NCBI GenBank assembly: GCA_964396025.1 | Contig: CAYNBT010000009.1 | Coordinates: 1-33,971 of the forward strand | DNA: 33,971 nt | Source: CAYNBT01 sp964396025 | Lineage (GTDB): Bacteria > Patescibacteriota > WWE3 > UBA101185 > UBA10185 | Direction: 5' to 3' | Shown here: positions 8,782-17,218 of the stretch, in pieces | How positions within the stretch are numbered: the first letter of the stretch is position 1 | How the letters are laid out: each line of letters starts with the position of its first letter | The notes under the pieces: model-generated | Told to the model about the DNA's origin: nothing | Databases searched by the model: none | Seen by the model: the letters and a program-made list of their open reading frames with translations, nothing else | Program-made: the position numbers and the translations under genes

Positions 8782-9120
8782 ATGGAGCAAGTTAACGGAC
8801 TTCTGTTGGGTTTTTCGATTTATTTTGCAGTGCGCTTTGCAGTGATTGTTTTAGTAAATGCTCAAAGGCATAGGAAAGCGAGAAAAGGCGTGTATGCGGA
8901 TATGGCTACATACAGACCTTATCTGCGCGAACAGCCTGACCTACTCAATCATCTTATTGATGAAGCCCGGCGTTACGGCGATGCCTCCACGATAGGGCTT
9001 GATAAAACGCAAGGAGATGTCATTCACTCCTATCGTAACCATGGTGGTTCGCAGATTAAGGTTCGATTTACAGTGATTATGTTAGTTCTTTCGTTTATGG
9101 CCTATCTGCTCACTTTGTAG
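8782..9120 (+). CDS. small membrane protein with two helices (112 aa)
   Basis: Not recognised. The start ATG at 8782 is fixed by AAGGAG at 8770-8774; an in-frame upstream ATG at 8725 lies within the preceding gene and has no ribosome site. Hydrophobic segments at about residues 4-24 and 95-112 place both ends in the membrane, with a charged soluble middle (YRPYLREQPDLLNHLIDEARRYG). The pair with the 8214 gene suggests related envelope roles, which is inference. Confidence 0.8.
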   Translation: MEQVNGLLLGFSIYFAVRFAVIVLVNAQRHRKARKGVYADMATYRPYLREQPDLLNHLIDEARRYGDASTIGLDKTQGDVIHSYRNHGGSQIKVRFTVIMLVLSFMAYLLTL

Positions 9121-9130
9121 AGTTCAAACA

Positions 9131-9171
9131 CTAGGGGTAAATCAGCTAAATGCTAATTTGCCCCTTTTTTT
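9131..9171 (+). terminator. Rho-independent terminator
   Basis: AGGGGTAAAT pairs with ATTTGCCCCT, followed by seven T. It closes the 8214-9120 unit. Confidence 0.9.
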
Positions 9172-9184
9172 GAGCATATCTAAT

Positions 9185-9222
9185 CCTATAGCATTGACAT
9201 TCAGCCGTTTTTGATATACTAT
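9185..9222 (+). promoter_or_regulatory. promoter with CCTATAGC box
   Basis: CCTATAGC at 9185-9192, TTGACA at 9194-9199, 17-bp spacer, TACTAT at 9217-9222. The CCYATAGC box immediately before the -35 recurs at other promoters in the window. It drives the 9288 gene. Confidence 0.75.
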
Positions 9223-9287
9223 AACCTCATTACTGTCTTCACTTGAAGTCCTCACCTTTAAGTGATTTTTTGTAAGGAGAATGTGAG

Positions 9288-9779
9288 ATGAAAAAGGGAA
9301 CTGACATGTTCAAGATGTATCGCTTGAAAGTGGTACGTGGTTCAAGTTTCCCCCAACTTGAACGGCCGGTGAATGGGTGGGGGTTTGTTCGGCTCAGTGA
9401 TTTAGGCGATGCCTTAGGGGTCAGTGGCTCCTTAGTGCTAGCAAATTTTTGGGCACTGAGCAAAGATGCCTATTATGCGAGTGGGCCGGATTCTGTCTTC
9501 ACTGTGCAAGATGTCGAAGGCATTGAGTACGTGAATGCAGGGTGGGCGTCTGATGTTCTTCGCGCGCATGCCGCTGGGGTGTTTGTTGTACTGGCGTATT
9601 GTGAAGGTCCCGGCAATAATTTAGACGAAGAACCCGAACATGTGTGGAACTCGGTGTTTCACAATGGCTCTTGGACGGTTGCGTATGCCTATGATCGCGG
9701 CTTAGAGCCGGTCTCGGTTAATTTGAAGTACAATCCGCGAACCGCATCTCCGGATACATTTGAATTTCTGGATGATTAG
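9288..9779 (+). CDS. hypothetical soluble protein (163 aa)
   Basis: Not recognised. AAGGAGA stands 8 nt before the ATG. There is no signal peptide or membrane helix; an in-frame ATG at codon 7 is a less likely start. Aromatic and Gly-rich stretches (GWGFVRLSDLGDALG, YASGPDSVF, VFHNGSWTVAYAYDRG) suggest a compact beta-rich fold, and the C-terminus is acidic. Its codon use is visibly richer in G and C than the neighbouring rpsA and clpC. It has its own promoter and terminator, so it is a one-gene unit. Confidence 0.78.
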   Translation: MKKGTDMFKMYRLKVVRGSSFPQLERPVNGWGFVRLSDLGDALGVSGSLVLANFWALSKDAYYASGPDSVFTVQDVEGIEYVNAGWASDVLRAHAAGVFVVLAYCEGPGNNLDEEPEHVWNSVFHNGSWTVAYAYDRGLEPVSVNLKYNPRTASPDTFEFLDD

Positions 9780-9802
9780 GTGTTGTGGAAGACTAGTTTG
9801 TT

Positions 9803-9842
9803 AAACCCTCCCGTCGAAGTATTTTGGCAGGAGGGTTTTTTG
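9803..9842 (+). terminator. Rho-independent terminator
   Basis: AAACCCTCC pairs with GGAGGGTTT, followed by a run of T. It ends the 9288 gene. Confidence 0.9.
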
Positions 9843-9858
9843 TTCTCATAACATTTCC

Positions 9859-9887
9859 TTGTTAAATCAACATCCCTTGTGTATAAT
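9859..9887 (+). promoter_or_regulatory. sigma70-type promoter of the rpsA block
   Basis: TTGTTA at 9859-9864 and TATAAT at 9882-9887 with a 17-bp spacer. Transcription should start near 9894, giving a leader of about 115 nt before rpsA. Confidence 0.75.
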
Positions 9888-9897
9888 CCCTTCGCAT

Positions 9898-9972
9898 ACT
9901 GCGAGAGTTAAGTGTTTGTCAGCAATGTCCGGTTGACCTTTCCACTAACTAAGCTTTCGATTGCCTCTCGCA
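9898..9972 (+). other. structured rpsA 5' leader
   Basis: TGCGAGAG near 9899-9906 is perfectly complementary to CTCTCGCA near 9965-9972, closing an enclosed leader region of about 75 nt. Only A residues follow, so it is not a terminator. E. coli S1 represses its own translation through its leader; an analogous role here is inference. Confidence 0.5.
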
Positions 9973-10007
9973 AAAAAGTATTAATTTTCGCAATCTAAGG
10001 CTAAAAA

Positions 10008-11123
10008 ATGTCAAAAGCAAGATCCATATATAAAGAAGATTCAAAAATGAAGTCCTTACTAGAGGACAGAGGAATAGTTATTAAGCAATTTAAACCCGGC
10101 GACCTTGTAGAAGGTATCGTGGTGAGCGTAAATCACGGTGAGATATTACTTGATGTAGGTGCAAAATCCGAAGGTATCGTAACTGGCGAAGAATTAGGAG
10201 AAACAGACACTTCCTACAAAAACCTCAAACCAGGTGATGTTACCTTGGTATCAGTTGTTCAAGCTGAAAACGATCAAGGTTATATTGTTCTTTCACTCAG
10301 AAGAGCAGAAAAAGAAAGAAAATGGCGAGATTTGGAAAATGCCTTTAAGGATGGTTCTGTAGTAGAAGTTATAGTTATTGAATATAACAAAGGTGGTTTA
10401 TTAGTTGATTGTATGGGTTTAAGAGGCTTTGTTCCTCTTTCCCATTTGGATCGAGTACACTTTACCAACGATATCGCCAAGTTTGCTGCAGGTAGTGAAG
10501 CTGAGCTTAAAGCATCCCTCAAAGTTTTGTCTGGAACACCCTTAAAAGTAAAAGTTATTGAGTTAGATAAAATCAAGAATAGATTGGTTCTTTCAGAAAA
10601 AGATGCGATTCCTTCTTACAGCACCGAAGTTAGAGAAGAAAAGCTCAAAAAAGTAAAAGAAGGTGATACATTACAAGGTGTAGTAACAGGAATAATGCCT
10701 TTTGGTATCTTTGTAGACTTAGACGGCATAGAGGGTCTTGTTCACATTAGTGAGATTGCCTGGGAGAAAGTAAGTAATCCCGGAACATACTACTCTGTGG
10801 GATCTCCAATTCAAGTAAAAGTTCTTGGAATTGCAGACGACTCAGGTAAACTTGCGCTAAGTGTCAAAAGGCTTATGGATAATCCATGGGAAACAGTTGA
10901 AGCCAAATACCCCGTTGGTGCCGTAGTTGAAGGTACTGTTAGCAAGATAGTCCCCTTTGGTGCCTTTGTGAACCTTGAAAAAGGTTTAGATGGTCTTGTT
11001 CACATTTCCGAAACTTCTGGACCTATGAAGGAAGGCGACAAGGTAAGCGCTGTGGTTACTTCTGTTGATGGTGAAAACCAAAAGCTTGCTTTAAGTGTAA
11101 GACAACTTGAAGAAAATAAATAA
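10008..11123 (+). CDS. rpsA: 30S ribosomal protein S1
   Basis: 371 residues with four S1 (OB-fold RNA-binding) domains at about 28-98, 114-198, 215-287 and 301-366. The last two are most typical: VVTGIMPFGIFVDLDGIEGL then VHISEI, and VSKIVPFGAFVNLEKGLDGL then VHISE. E. coli S1 has six domains; a four-domain form is usual for many Gram-positives and Patescibacteria. S1 binds mRNA on the 30S subunit and aids initiation. The ribosome site is weak (AAGG 8 nt before ATG), and a structured leader precedes it. It starts the rpsA-clpC-radA-yacL block; clpC begins 7 nt after its stop. Confidence 0.95.
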   Translation: MSKARSIYKEDSKMKSLLEDRGIVIKQFKPGDLVEGIVVSVNHGEILLDVGAKSEGIVTGEELGETDTSYKNLKPGDVTLVSVVQAENDQGYIVLSLRRAEKERKWRDLENAFKDGSVVEVIVIEYNKGGLLVDCMGLRGFVPLSHLDRVHFTNDIAKFAAGSEAELKASLKVLSGTPLKVKVIELDKIKNRLVLSEKDAIPSYSTEVREEKLKKVKEGDTLQGVVTGIMPFGIFVDLDGIEGLVHISEIAWEKVSNPGTYYSVGSPIQVKVLGIADDSGKLALSVKRLMDNPWETVEAKYPVGAVVEGTVSKIVPFGAFVNLEKGLDGLVHISETSGPMKEGDKVSAVVTSVDGENQKLALSVRQLEENK

Positions 11124-11130
11124 CTGAAAT

Positions 11131-13410
11131 ATGTCTTTAGATAGATTAACTGAACGCGCCAAGTCTGTGTTACAGACGATTTCCAGAGGCGATGAGATAA
11201 GCGTCGGTGAATTAGTTGCAGCAATAAGATCTTCCTCTGGTATGGGTACTATTATACTTCAGGGTTTACCACGGTTAAAATTCAAAAAGACTGCAAAGAT
11301 CAATCTGGACAAGCTGGTTAAAGAAGCTTTCTTCCAATCAATCAAGTTCCAACACTCTTATGTAGGTACAGAGCATTTGCTTTTGGCTATGCTGTCGCTA
11401 TCGGATTCGTCGGAGATAGAGAAGGTGCGCAGCGAAGTGCAAAGATTAAACATATTTCCTTCAAGCACAAAATATGTTGATACATCAAAATCAACTCCTA
11501 CACTTAGCACGTTTGGTGAAAACCTTACATATCATTTATACAAAAACACGACTGAGCTTGTAGGGAGAGATGAGGTTGATACGCTGATTTCAATCTTACT
11601 GCAAAGGGAAAGCCCAAACCCTTTGATAGTTGGGGAGCCTGGGGTAGGAAAGAGCACACTCATAGACTTGCTGGCCAGTAGAATCAATTCATTGGATGTT
11701 CCGCCGCTTTTGGTAGGGTATCAAATCATTCAATTTGATTTGATGAGCTTTATAGCCAGCATCTTTAACAAGGGCATTGGCGTAGAGGCTAGCCTTGTTT
11801 CCTTACTGCAAGAGATCAAAAGCATAGGTAGAGTAATTATTAGCATCAAAGACTTTCAGAACATCTTTGTGGCAACAAATGCAGGTGTGGCTGTTCCTAT
11901 GGTATATTCCTTACTAAAATCAGGACTTACCTCTACAGGCATTAGAATCATCGCAACTATGGATACTTCCCTTTACGACAGGATTGTCTCTGAGAACGAG
12001 CACATTATAGAAAATTTTACAGTTCTGAACGTAGAAGAACCTTCAGAGCAAGTCACGCTAAAGATTATTGAGGCCCAGGCTAGGGTTTTGGCTCGCTATC
12101 ATAATGTTTCTATTAAAAAAGATATCATCACCTATGTTAAAGAAAAAGCTCAGGAAGAAATAAAAGACCTGAAGTTTCCAAAGAAAGCATTAATCCTATT
12201 AGATCAGTCTTGTGCTAAATCTGTGATTCGTCAACACACTGTGCCAGCCACGTATAAAAACTTGGTAGATAAGACGTTCGATTTAGCTGACAGTATAGAT
12301 ACGAATTTGGAAAAAGGTAACTACGATGATGCTGCAGCTCTGCGTGATCGATTAGTAAAACTGGAGGAGAAAATGCTAAAGGACGAAGAAAAGATGTTTG
12401 TCTCAAAGCGCGTTAATTTGCTTAAGACAGATGTCGATAAGGCGCTTGTGTACTTAACATCTTTAAAAGAAGTCGATGAAACCAGTATTGAAGATCTGTC
12501 TACAATAAGTGAAAAGATAAAAAAGAAAATTGTAGGTCAGGATAAAGCTGTAGACACTATAGTTAGAAGCCTGATTCGCTCCAAGCTTGGTTTGAGAGCT
12601 AAAAAACGCCCTATGGGTAATTTTTTGTTTCTTGGTCCAACTGGTGTTGGGAAAACAGAGTTAGCCAAAGTTCTGGCGGATACTGCCTTTGGTGCCGGAG
12701 CTCTCATAAGATTGGACATGAGTGATTTTTCTGAAAAGCATAATGTTGCTCGTTTAGTAGGTGCTCCTCCGGGGTATGTTGGCTACGGTGAAGGTGGAGA
12801 ACTTACTCAAAAAATAGAATTGAAGCCGGCAAGTGTGGTTTTGTTTGATGAAATAGAAAAGGCACATCCCGACGTGCTAAACATTCTTTTGCAGATTATG
12901 GAGGAAGGCGAATTAACTGATGCAAAAGGCACCACATACGATTTCTCGCAAGCAGTTATTGTGCTAACAAGTAATTTGGGTACAGACATACTACATAAGT
13001 CAGAGATAGGCTTTGAAAACAGTGCACTTATGAATGATGCAACTGTAGAAACCCGGCTCAAAAACAATCTCAAGAAAATACTAAAGCCCGAACTTATAAA
13101 TCGATTTGATGAAGTAGTGGTATTTAAGAGGCTGTCCGAGTCCTATCAGCTACAAATTGTTTCGGTATTACTAAATGAGGTCAAAACAACTCTAAAAAAG
13201 CAGGATGTGTTTTTGTTGCTAGAGAAGGAAACAAAGCAATATCTACTCAAAAAAGGATATTCCAACGAATTTGGTGCACGCTCGCTACGTAGAATCATTG
13301 AAACCGAGTTACTAGATAAAGTGGCAGATGTCCTATTGCATACCAAAATCAAGCCTCTCAGACTCAAAGCAAGCATTGTTAATAATCTACTTACAATAGA
13401 GAAATACTGA
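11131..13410 (+). CDS. clpC: ClpC-type AAA+ unfoldase with degenerate first ATPase module
   Basis: 759 residues. Clp N-domain about 1-108 (FQHSYVGTEHLLLAML), D1 about 130-370, UVR-like M motif 391-418 (LEKGNYDDAAALRDRLVKLE), D2 about 460-759. D2 looks active: Walker A GPTGVGKTE 502-510, Walker B VVLFDE 569-574, NRF at 657-659, sensor 2 GARSLRR 715-721. The ClpP-docking loop IGF is at 626-628, arguing for ClpC rather than ClpB. D1 keeps Walker A (168-176), but its Walker B is ISIKDFQN (K240, D241 where DE is expected), the pore loop reads NKGIGVEA instead of KYRGEFE, and the position of the paired Arg fingers reads EN. D1 thus probably binds but does not hydrolyse ATP. ClpP is not in the window. 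Confidence 0.93.
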   Translation: MSLDRLTERAKSVLQTISRGDEISVGELVAAIRSSSGMGTIILQGLPRLKFKKTAKINLDKLVKEAFFQSIKFQHSYVGTEHLLLAMLSLSDSSEIEKVRSEVQRLNIFPSSTKYVDTSKSTPTLSTFGENLTYHLYKNTTELVGRDEVDTLISILLQRESPNPLIVGEPGVGKSTLIDLLASRINSLDVPPLLVGYQIIQFDLMSFIASIFNKGIGVEASLVSLLQEIKSIGRVIISIKDFQNIFVATNAGVAVPMVYSLLKSGLTSTGIRIIATMDTSLYDRIVSENEHIIENFTVLNVEEPSEQVTLKIIEAQARVLARYHNVSIKKDIITYVKEKAQEEIKDLKFPKKALILLDQSCAKSVIRQHTVPATYKNLVDKTFDLADSIDTNLEKGNYDDAAALRDRLVKLEEKMLKDEEKMFVSKRVNLLKTDVDKALVYLTSLKEVDETSIEDLSTISEKIKKKIVGQDKAVDTIVRSLIRSKLGLRAKKRPMGNFLFLGPTGVGKTELAKVLADTAFGAGALIRLDMSDFSEKHNVARLVGAPPGYVGYGEGGELTQKIELKPASVVLFDEIEKAHPDVLNILLQIMEEGELTDAKGTTYDFSQAVIVLTSNLGTDILHKSEIGFENSALMNDATVETRLKNNLKKILKPELINRFDEVVVFKRLSESYQLQIVSVLLNEVKTTLKKQDVFLLLEKETKQYLLKKGYSNEFGARSLRRIIETELLDKVADVLLHTKIKPLRLKASIVNNLLTIEKY

Positions 13411-13455
13411 TTCCGGTTTGTGGTATAAACTTGGCAACAGTTATATATTATTCCT

Positions 13456-14784
13456 ATGGCAAAGAAACTAAAAAGCGTCTATGTTTGTGACTCTTGCAAT
13501 TACGAATCCCTAAGTTGGCAAGGGCAATGTCCTGAATGTAAAGAGTGGAATACTTTGGTAGAGACTTTGAGTGCAGGTAAAACCGCAAGCGCTTCATCTT
13601 TGGCTGTGGGAAAGGGAGCACACGGCATTGCACTGCAACAGCTTTCTTCAATAAAAACACAGAGTTCAGAACGTGTTAAATCTCACATTTCGGAATTCGA
13701 TAGAGTACTTGGCGGGGGATTTGTTCCTGGGCAGGTAGTTTTACTTGCAGGGGATCCCGGGATTGGGAAAAGCACACTCTTGATGCAACTAGCTGCCTCA
13801 ATGCAGGAAAAGAAGGTTTTATATATCTGTGGAGAAGAAAGCCCCAATCAAATAAAAGTTAGAGCTGAAAGAATGAAATACAAGGCCGAAAACCTCTACA
13901 TTCTGCATGAAACAGACGTTTTGGTTATAAATAGTGTTCTAGATACCGCAGGTGATTTTGCTCTGATTATTGTGGATTCTATACAGACGCTATCTATGGA
14001 GGGAATTGCCAGCCCGCCGGGTTCAGTAGCACAAGTTCGTGAATGTTCTCACGCCTTGACTGTGTTAGCCAAGCGTATGCATATTCCAATGGTTCTTGTG
14101 GGACATGTGACTAAAGATGGAAATGTTGCTGGCCCAAAAGTTCTTGAACACCTTGTGGATACAGTATTGTATCTTGAGGGAGATTCTCAGCATATGTACC
14201 GCTTGCTCAAGACCACTAAAAACCGATTTGGGGCGGTTTCTGAAATCGGTATGTTTGAGATGATGGATTCTGGGATGGTTGAGGTCGCAAATCCATCAAA
14301 AATCTTTCTTTCAGAAAAGCTAAGCGATGTTTCTGGCTCCTGCGTAACCATTGTAATGGAGGGAATGAGACCTTTGTTGTTTGAAATTCAAGCTTTGGTA
14401 ACCAAAACAGCGTTTGGATATCCGCGCAGGACTGCAAGCGGATTTAATGTGAACAGACTCAATGTTTTAGTTGCAATTATAGAAAAGCGCTGTTCCCTAA
14501 ACCTGTCTTCACACGATATATTTATAAATGTTGCAGGTGGGTACAAAGTGGCCGAATACGCCTGTGATTTGGCGGTGTGTCTTGCAATAGTGTCATCTCT
14601 AAAAGATAAATCCTTGGGCGAAAAACTCGCAGCATTTGGGGAATGTGGATTATCCGGTGAAATACGCCATGTAACATATGAAGACAACAGAATAAAAGAA
14701 GCCAAGAAATTGGGTTACGATGTTATAATAAACGCGCAGAATACCAGGTCTCTAAAACAGGCTGTAAGTAAATTTATATCATAA
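13456..14784 (+). CDS. radA: DNA repair ATPase RadA (Sms)
   Basis: 442 residues, normal for RadA. N-terminal C4 zinc finger C11-C14-C25-C28, Walker A GDPGIGKST 99-107, Walker B IIVDS 171-175, the RadA-specific KNRFG motif at 255-259, and a C-terminal LonB-like protease-fold domain from about 340 (RLNVLVAIIEKR, AFGECGLSGEIRHV). RadA is a DnaB-like helicase that drives branch migration in recombinational repair. It follows clpC by 45 nt, and the clpC-radA-yacL order is the same as in many Firmicutes, supporting both assignments. No strong ribosome site is visible before the ATG. Confidence 0.96.
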   Translation: MAKKLKSVYVCDSCNYESLSWQGQCPECKEWNTLVETLSAGKTASASSLAVGKGAHGIALQQLSSIKTQSSERVKSHISEFDRVLGGGFVPGQVVLLAGDPGIGKSTLLMQLAASMQEKKVLYICGEESPNQIKVRAERMKYKAENLYILHETDVLVINSVLDTAGDFALIIVDSIQTLSMEGIASPPGSVAQVRECSHALTVLAKRMHIPMVLVGHVTKDGNVAGPKVLEHLVDTVLYLEGDSQHMYRLLKTTKNRFGAVSEIGMFEMMDSGMVEVANPSKIFLSEKLSDVSGSCVTIVMEGMRPLLFEIQALVTKTAFGYPRRTASGFNVNRLNVLVAIIEKRCSLNLSSHDIFINVAGGYKVAEYACDLAVCLAIVSSLKDKSLGEKLAAFGECGLSGEIRHVTYEDNRIKEAKKLGYDVIINAQNTRSLKQAVSKFIS

Positions 14785-14799
14785 TGAAACGAGGAAATT

Positions 14800-15822
14800 T
14801 TGGATGCAAAACCGGCTAATAAAAGAATATTTCAACTATCTCGCACTAATGTAACTAGAATTTTTATACACAGTTTATTGGGCGCTGTGTTCTTTATTGC
14901 GGGGTTTAACTTTTCTAACACAGTGTTCTTTAATGAACACCCGTTATTTGAGATACCTTTTTTGGCCGAGATTCTAATATCTTTTGCCTTTGCTGCTTTT
15001 GGTTTTCACACTGTACCTATTTTGTACGAGCGCTTGAAAGAGCGTATAGAGAATATACTTCAGACTACTGTTTCTAAAATAGTATGGGATTTTTGGGAGC
15101 AACAGAGCAGAAGAATGCAGACTTCGCATAGAGCTCGTCAGAGAGAGAAAAAACGAGAAACAGATGCAAAATTAAAGCAGACCTACGATGGAAGCATATT
15201 CTTGGACACATCGGTACTAATAGACGGTAGAGTTGTTGATATAGCTAAAACTGGCTTCTTGGGTTCAAGTCTTACCCTACCCCAAGTTGTGCTTAATGAA
15301 CTTCATTTGATATCCGATAGCGAGGACGACCTCAAAAGACAGCGTGGTAGAAGGGGTTTAGACATAATTGAAGATCTAAAAAAGATAGTGAAAGTAAGCA
15401 TATACCCTCATAGTAAAGGTAAAAACACTATTGTGGATAAAGAACTTATCCAACTTACCAAAAAACATAAAGCAAGTTTAATGACTGTAGATTTTAACCT
15501 TAACAAAGTTGCTAAAATAGAAGGCATAAAAGTTTTGAATATAAATGATTTAGTTAATGCTTTAAAACCTGCCGTACTACCTGGGGAAAAACTTAAGATA
15601 AAGATTGTTCAAAAAGGTAAAGAGAAGACACAGGGAGTAGGTTACCTTGAGGACGGTACAATGGTAGTAGTAGAGGAGGCCAAGAACTTGATTGGAAAGA
15701 CTGTGGATACAGTAGTATCCAGACTAATTCAAACCCCTGCTGGAAAAATGATTTTTACCATGCTTACCTCACGCGCAGACAAATCAGGATCAGCAGATAC
15801 ACCTACAGAAAAAGAGGAGTAG
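14800..15822 (+). CDS. yacL: PIN-TRAM domain membrane protein, YacL type
   Basis: 340 residues. Two membrane helices at about 20-40 and 52-72 (YacL of Bacillus has four), a basic linker 101-125, a PIN nuclease domain 131-250 with acidic residues in FLDTSVLIDGR (D136), VLNELHLISDSEDDL and TVDFNLN, and a TRAM domain 274-330 (PGEKLKIKIVQKGKE, GVGYLEDGTMVVVE). PIN domains are Mg2+-dependent RNases; the target of this family is not established. The start is TTG at 14800, 5 nt after GAGGA; a nearby ATG at 14804 is out of frame. It is 15 nt after radA. The disA gene usually found between radA and yacL in Firmicutes is absent. Confidence 0.92.
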   Translation: MDAKPANKRIFQLSRTNVTRIFIHSLLGAVFFIAGFNFSNTVFFNEHPLFEIPFLAEILISFAFAAFGFHTVPILYERLKERIENILQTTVSKIVWDFWEQQSRRMQTSHRARQREKKRETDAKLKQTYDGSIFLDTSVLIDGRVVDIAKTGFLGSSLTLPQVVLNELHLISDSEDDLKRQRGRRGLDIIEDLKKIVKVSIYPHSKGKNTIVDKELIQLTKKHKASLMTVDFNLNKVAKIEGIKVLNINDLVNALKPAVLPGEKLKIKIVQKGKEKTQGVGYLEDGTMVVVEEAKNLIGKTVDTVVSRLIQTPAGKMIFTMLTSRADKSGSADTPTEKEE

Positions 15823-16197
15823 AGTACCGCTAGGTTGCGCAGCATCTATAAACACAAAAAAACACCCCATATGAAGCGACTAATAGCGTCAACCACAGAG
15901 TGTTTTTCTGTTGCGGTAAAACCGCGTCGGTTTATCGTGCAAGCACGAATAAGTCCTGGTTCTGCTTCTGGACAGGAGAAGCAGGAATATATCAAGACTT
16001 ACATAGTTTGAATTTTGTAACAAGCTACGCTCGTTGGGAGGTTGTGTAATTTTGGTTATTACTGAGCGATTAAAAAGATAATGCTCCAACATTCGTTGAA
16101 TATATGTGTTGTCTTAGATGTTCAGCAAGTGTCTTTGATTTTTTTTGTTTTGAAACTTTGCTTTCTGCTAAATTTAAATATGTTATGTCATTAAAGT
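15823..16197. other. intergenic stretch with several hairpins, no convincing gene
   Basis: About 375 bases without a credible protein. It begins with AAAAACAC (15858) against GTGTTTTT (15900), a possible weak terminator for the yacL block on either strand. Further hairpins are GGTAAAACCG-CGT-CGGTTTATC, CGTGC-AA-GCACG, and TTCTGCTTCT against AGAAGCAGGA near 15960-15990. AACAAGC-TAC-GCTCGTT near 16019-16035 recalls the tRNA-trailer cores. A small RNA is possible but no known family is recognised. Confidence 0.4.
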
Positions 16198-16235
16198 CCC
16201 ATAGCATTGACATTACGGCTTTGTTGAGATATGAT
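16198..16235 (+). promoter_or_regulatory. promoter with CCCATAGC box
   Basis: CCCATAGC at 16198-16205, TTGACA at 16207-16212, 17-bp spacer, TATGAT at 16230-16235. It would start a transcript of about 200 nt of leader before the 16445 gene. Confidence 0.72.
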
Positions 16236-16397
16236 GCGCTCGTAGTTAGAAAAGAAAACAAAAGGTTTGTATTGACGCAAATCGCAACAGGTTGTAAAAT
16301 GCCAAGTCTTTTGAAATCCACTCTATTCGTAAAAAGGTTCCTAAAAGACGCACCTTAAAATCCTAGACTTTACACAAGTGATCATAAGGAAGTGCTT

Positions 16398-16448
16398 ATG
16401 GTTATTTATGTAGAGTTTATTGGCACGATTAGTGGAGGTGATTTATGA
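16398..16448 (+). CDS. possible 16-residue leader peptide
   Basis: ATG at 16398 with AAGGA at 16386-16390 opens a frame MVIYVEFIGTISGGDL whose TGA stop overlaps the ATG of the next gene (ATGA). The ribosome site of that next gene lies inside this frame. The arrangement is typical of translational coupling or of a regulatory leader. It is short, so chance cannot be excluded. Confidence 0.45.
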   Translation: MVIYVEFIGTISGGDL

Positions 16449-16978
16449 CGGCTTTAGGAAATCAATCAACAACGGTAGATATCATAGATACACTACCGGT
16501 AACGGCGCTGCTGAGTTGGTTTGGTGACCCTTGGGTTGGGCAGACAGCCATGCAAGTGCTTTTGGGTCTGGGTTTTTGGACAGTAGGGGATGTTTGCGAT
16601 CGTTTTGTTGCTGAAGGAATGGATCTGATAAATATAGAGAATCCGATTTCTGGTGACCCTATCACCTTGAGACTTAACGATCAGATCATTCATGCTGTTA
16701 TGCTTACCATTCGAAAGGGAGATCCTAGGCACCGGTTTTTGAGTCATTTTAAAAGGACTTATGGCACACCCAGTCTAGAGACCTTTGAGGATCTGAAAAT
16801 AGTGCCACCTGATGATATGCAGGTCACGATTGTATCAGAGCCGGCGCCTGAACCCGTTGCCACAATCGTTGCTGAGACACCCGCTCCTGCTGAAATTCCT
16901 GCCCCAGAACCGACAAAACGAAATGGGTGTTTCTTTGGACGTTTGCTGAGTTACTTTGTGGATGTTCTTCACCAATAA
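16445..16978 (+). CDS. hypothetical protein with Pro/Ala/Glu-rich linker (177 aa)
   Basis: Not recognised. GGAGGTGA precedes the ATG. Residues 1-117 look like a helical domain: LLSWFGDPWVG, then VLLGLGFWTVGDVCDRF, which resembles the helix-hairpin-helix of the RNA polymerase alpha C-terminal domain only weakly, and a segment ending HRFLSHFKRTYG. Residues 130-157 are a linker of repeated P-A-P-E type, and the last 20 residues are basic, Cys-containing and amphipathic (RNGCFFGRLLSYFVDVLHQ), perhaps a membrane-surface helix. It has its own promoter and may be coupled to a 16-codon upstream frame. Confidence 0.75.
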   Translation: MTALGNQSTTVDIIDTLPVTALLSWFGDPWVGQTAMQVLLGLGFWTVGDVCDRFVAEGMDLINIENPISGDPITLRLNDQIIHAVMLTIRKGDPRHRFLSHFKRTYGTPSLETFEDLKIVPPDDMQVTIVSEPAPEPVATIVAETPAPAEIPAPEPTKRNGCFFGRLLSYFVDVLHQ

Positions 16979-16999
16979 CATTCCCAGGCGACGCTTAGC

Positions 17000-17040
17000 C
17001 TCACTGAACATGGCAAATACCATATTCAGTGAGTTATCTT
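17000..17040 (+). terminator. hairpin terminator, weak T run
   Basis: CTCACTGAA pairs perfectly with TTCAGTGAG, with an inner TGG/CCA pairing; the tail TTATCTT is only moderately T-rich. Likely end of the 16445 transcript. Confidence 0.6.
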
Positions 17041-17105
17041 AAGGGTTTGAGTCTCTCAAACTTTTAAAATAGCTTTGGCTATGCACATTGAGAACAACAC
17101 AACCT

Positions 17106-17162
17106 ATGTTTGCTACAAATGCCTTCCTATAGCTTTTATGGGGGAGTGTTTGTAGCAAACAT
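17106..17162. promoter_or_regulatory. 14-bp perfect inverted repeat, possible operator
   Basis: ATGTTTGCTACAAA at 17106-17119 and its exact reverse complement at 17149-17162 are 29 bp apart. Between them is CCTATAGC (17126-17133), the box found at other promoters here, followed by TTTTAT in the -35 position; no good -10 follows. The element lies about 57 bp before the 17219 gene and could be an operator or an mRNA hairpin. Confidence 0.6.
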
Positions 17163-17218
17163 CGTAGATTGAATGAGAACACGAAAAAATGAATCCCTTA
17201 TAAAAAGGAGAGGATATC

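Noticed and set aside
16104..16358. Open frame of 84 codons before the 16445 gene, and one on the opposite strand
   Set aside because: It contains the clear CCCATAGC-TTGACA-N17-TATGAT promoter, lacks a ribosome site and has an irregular composition.
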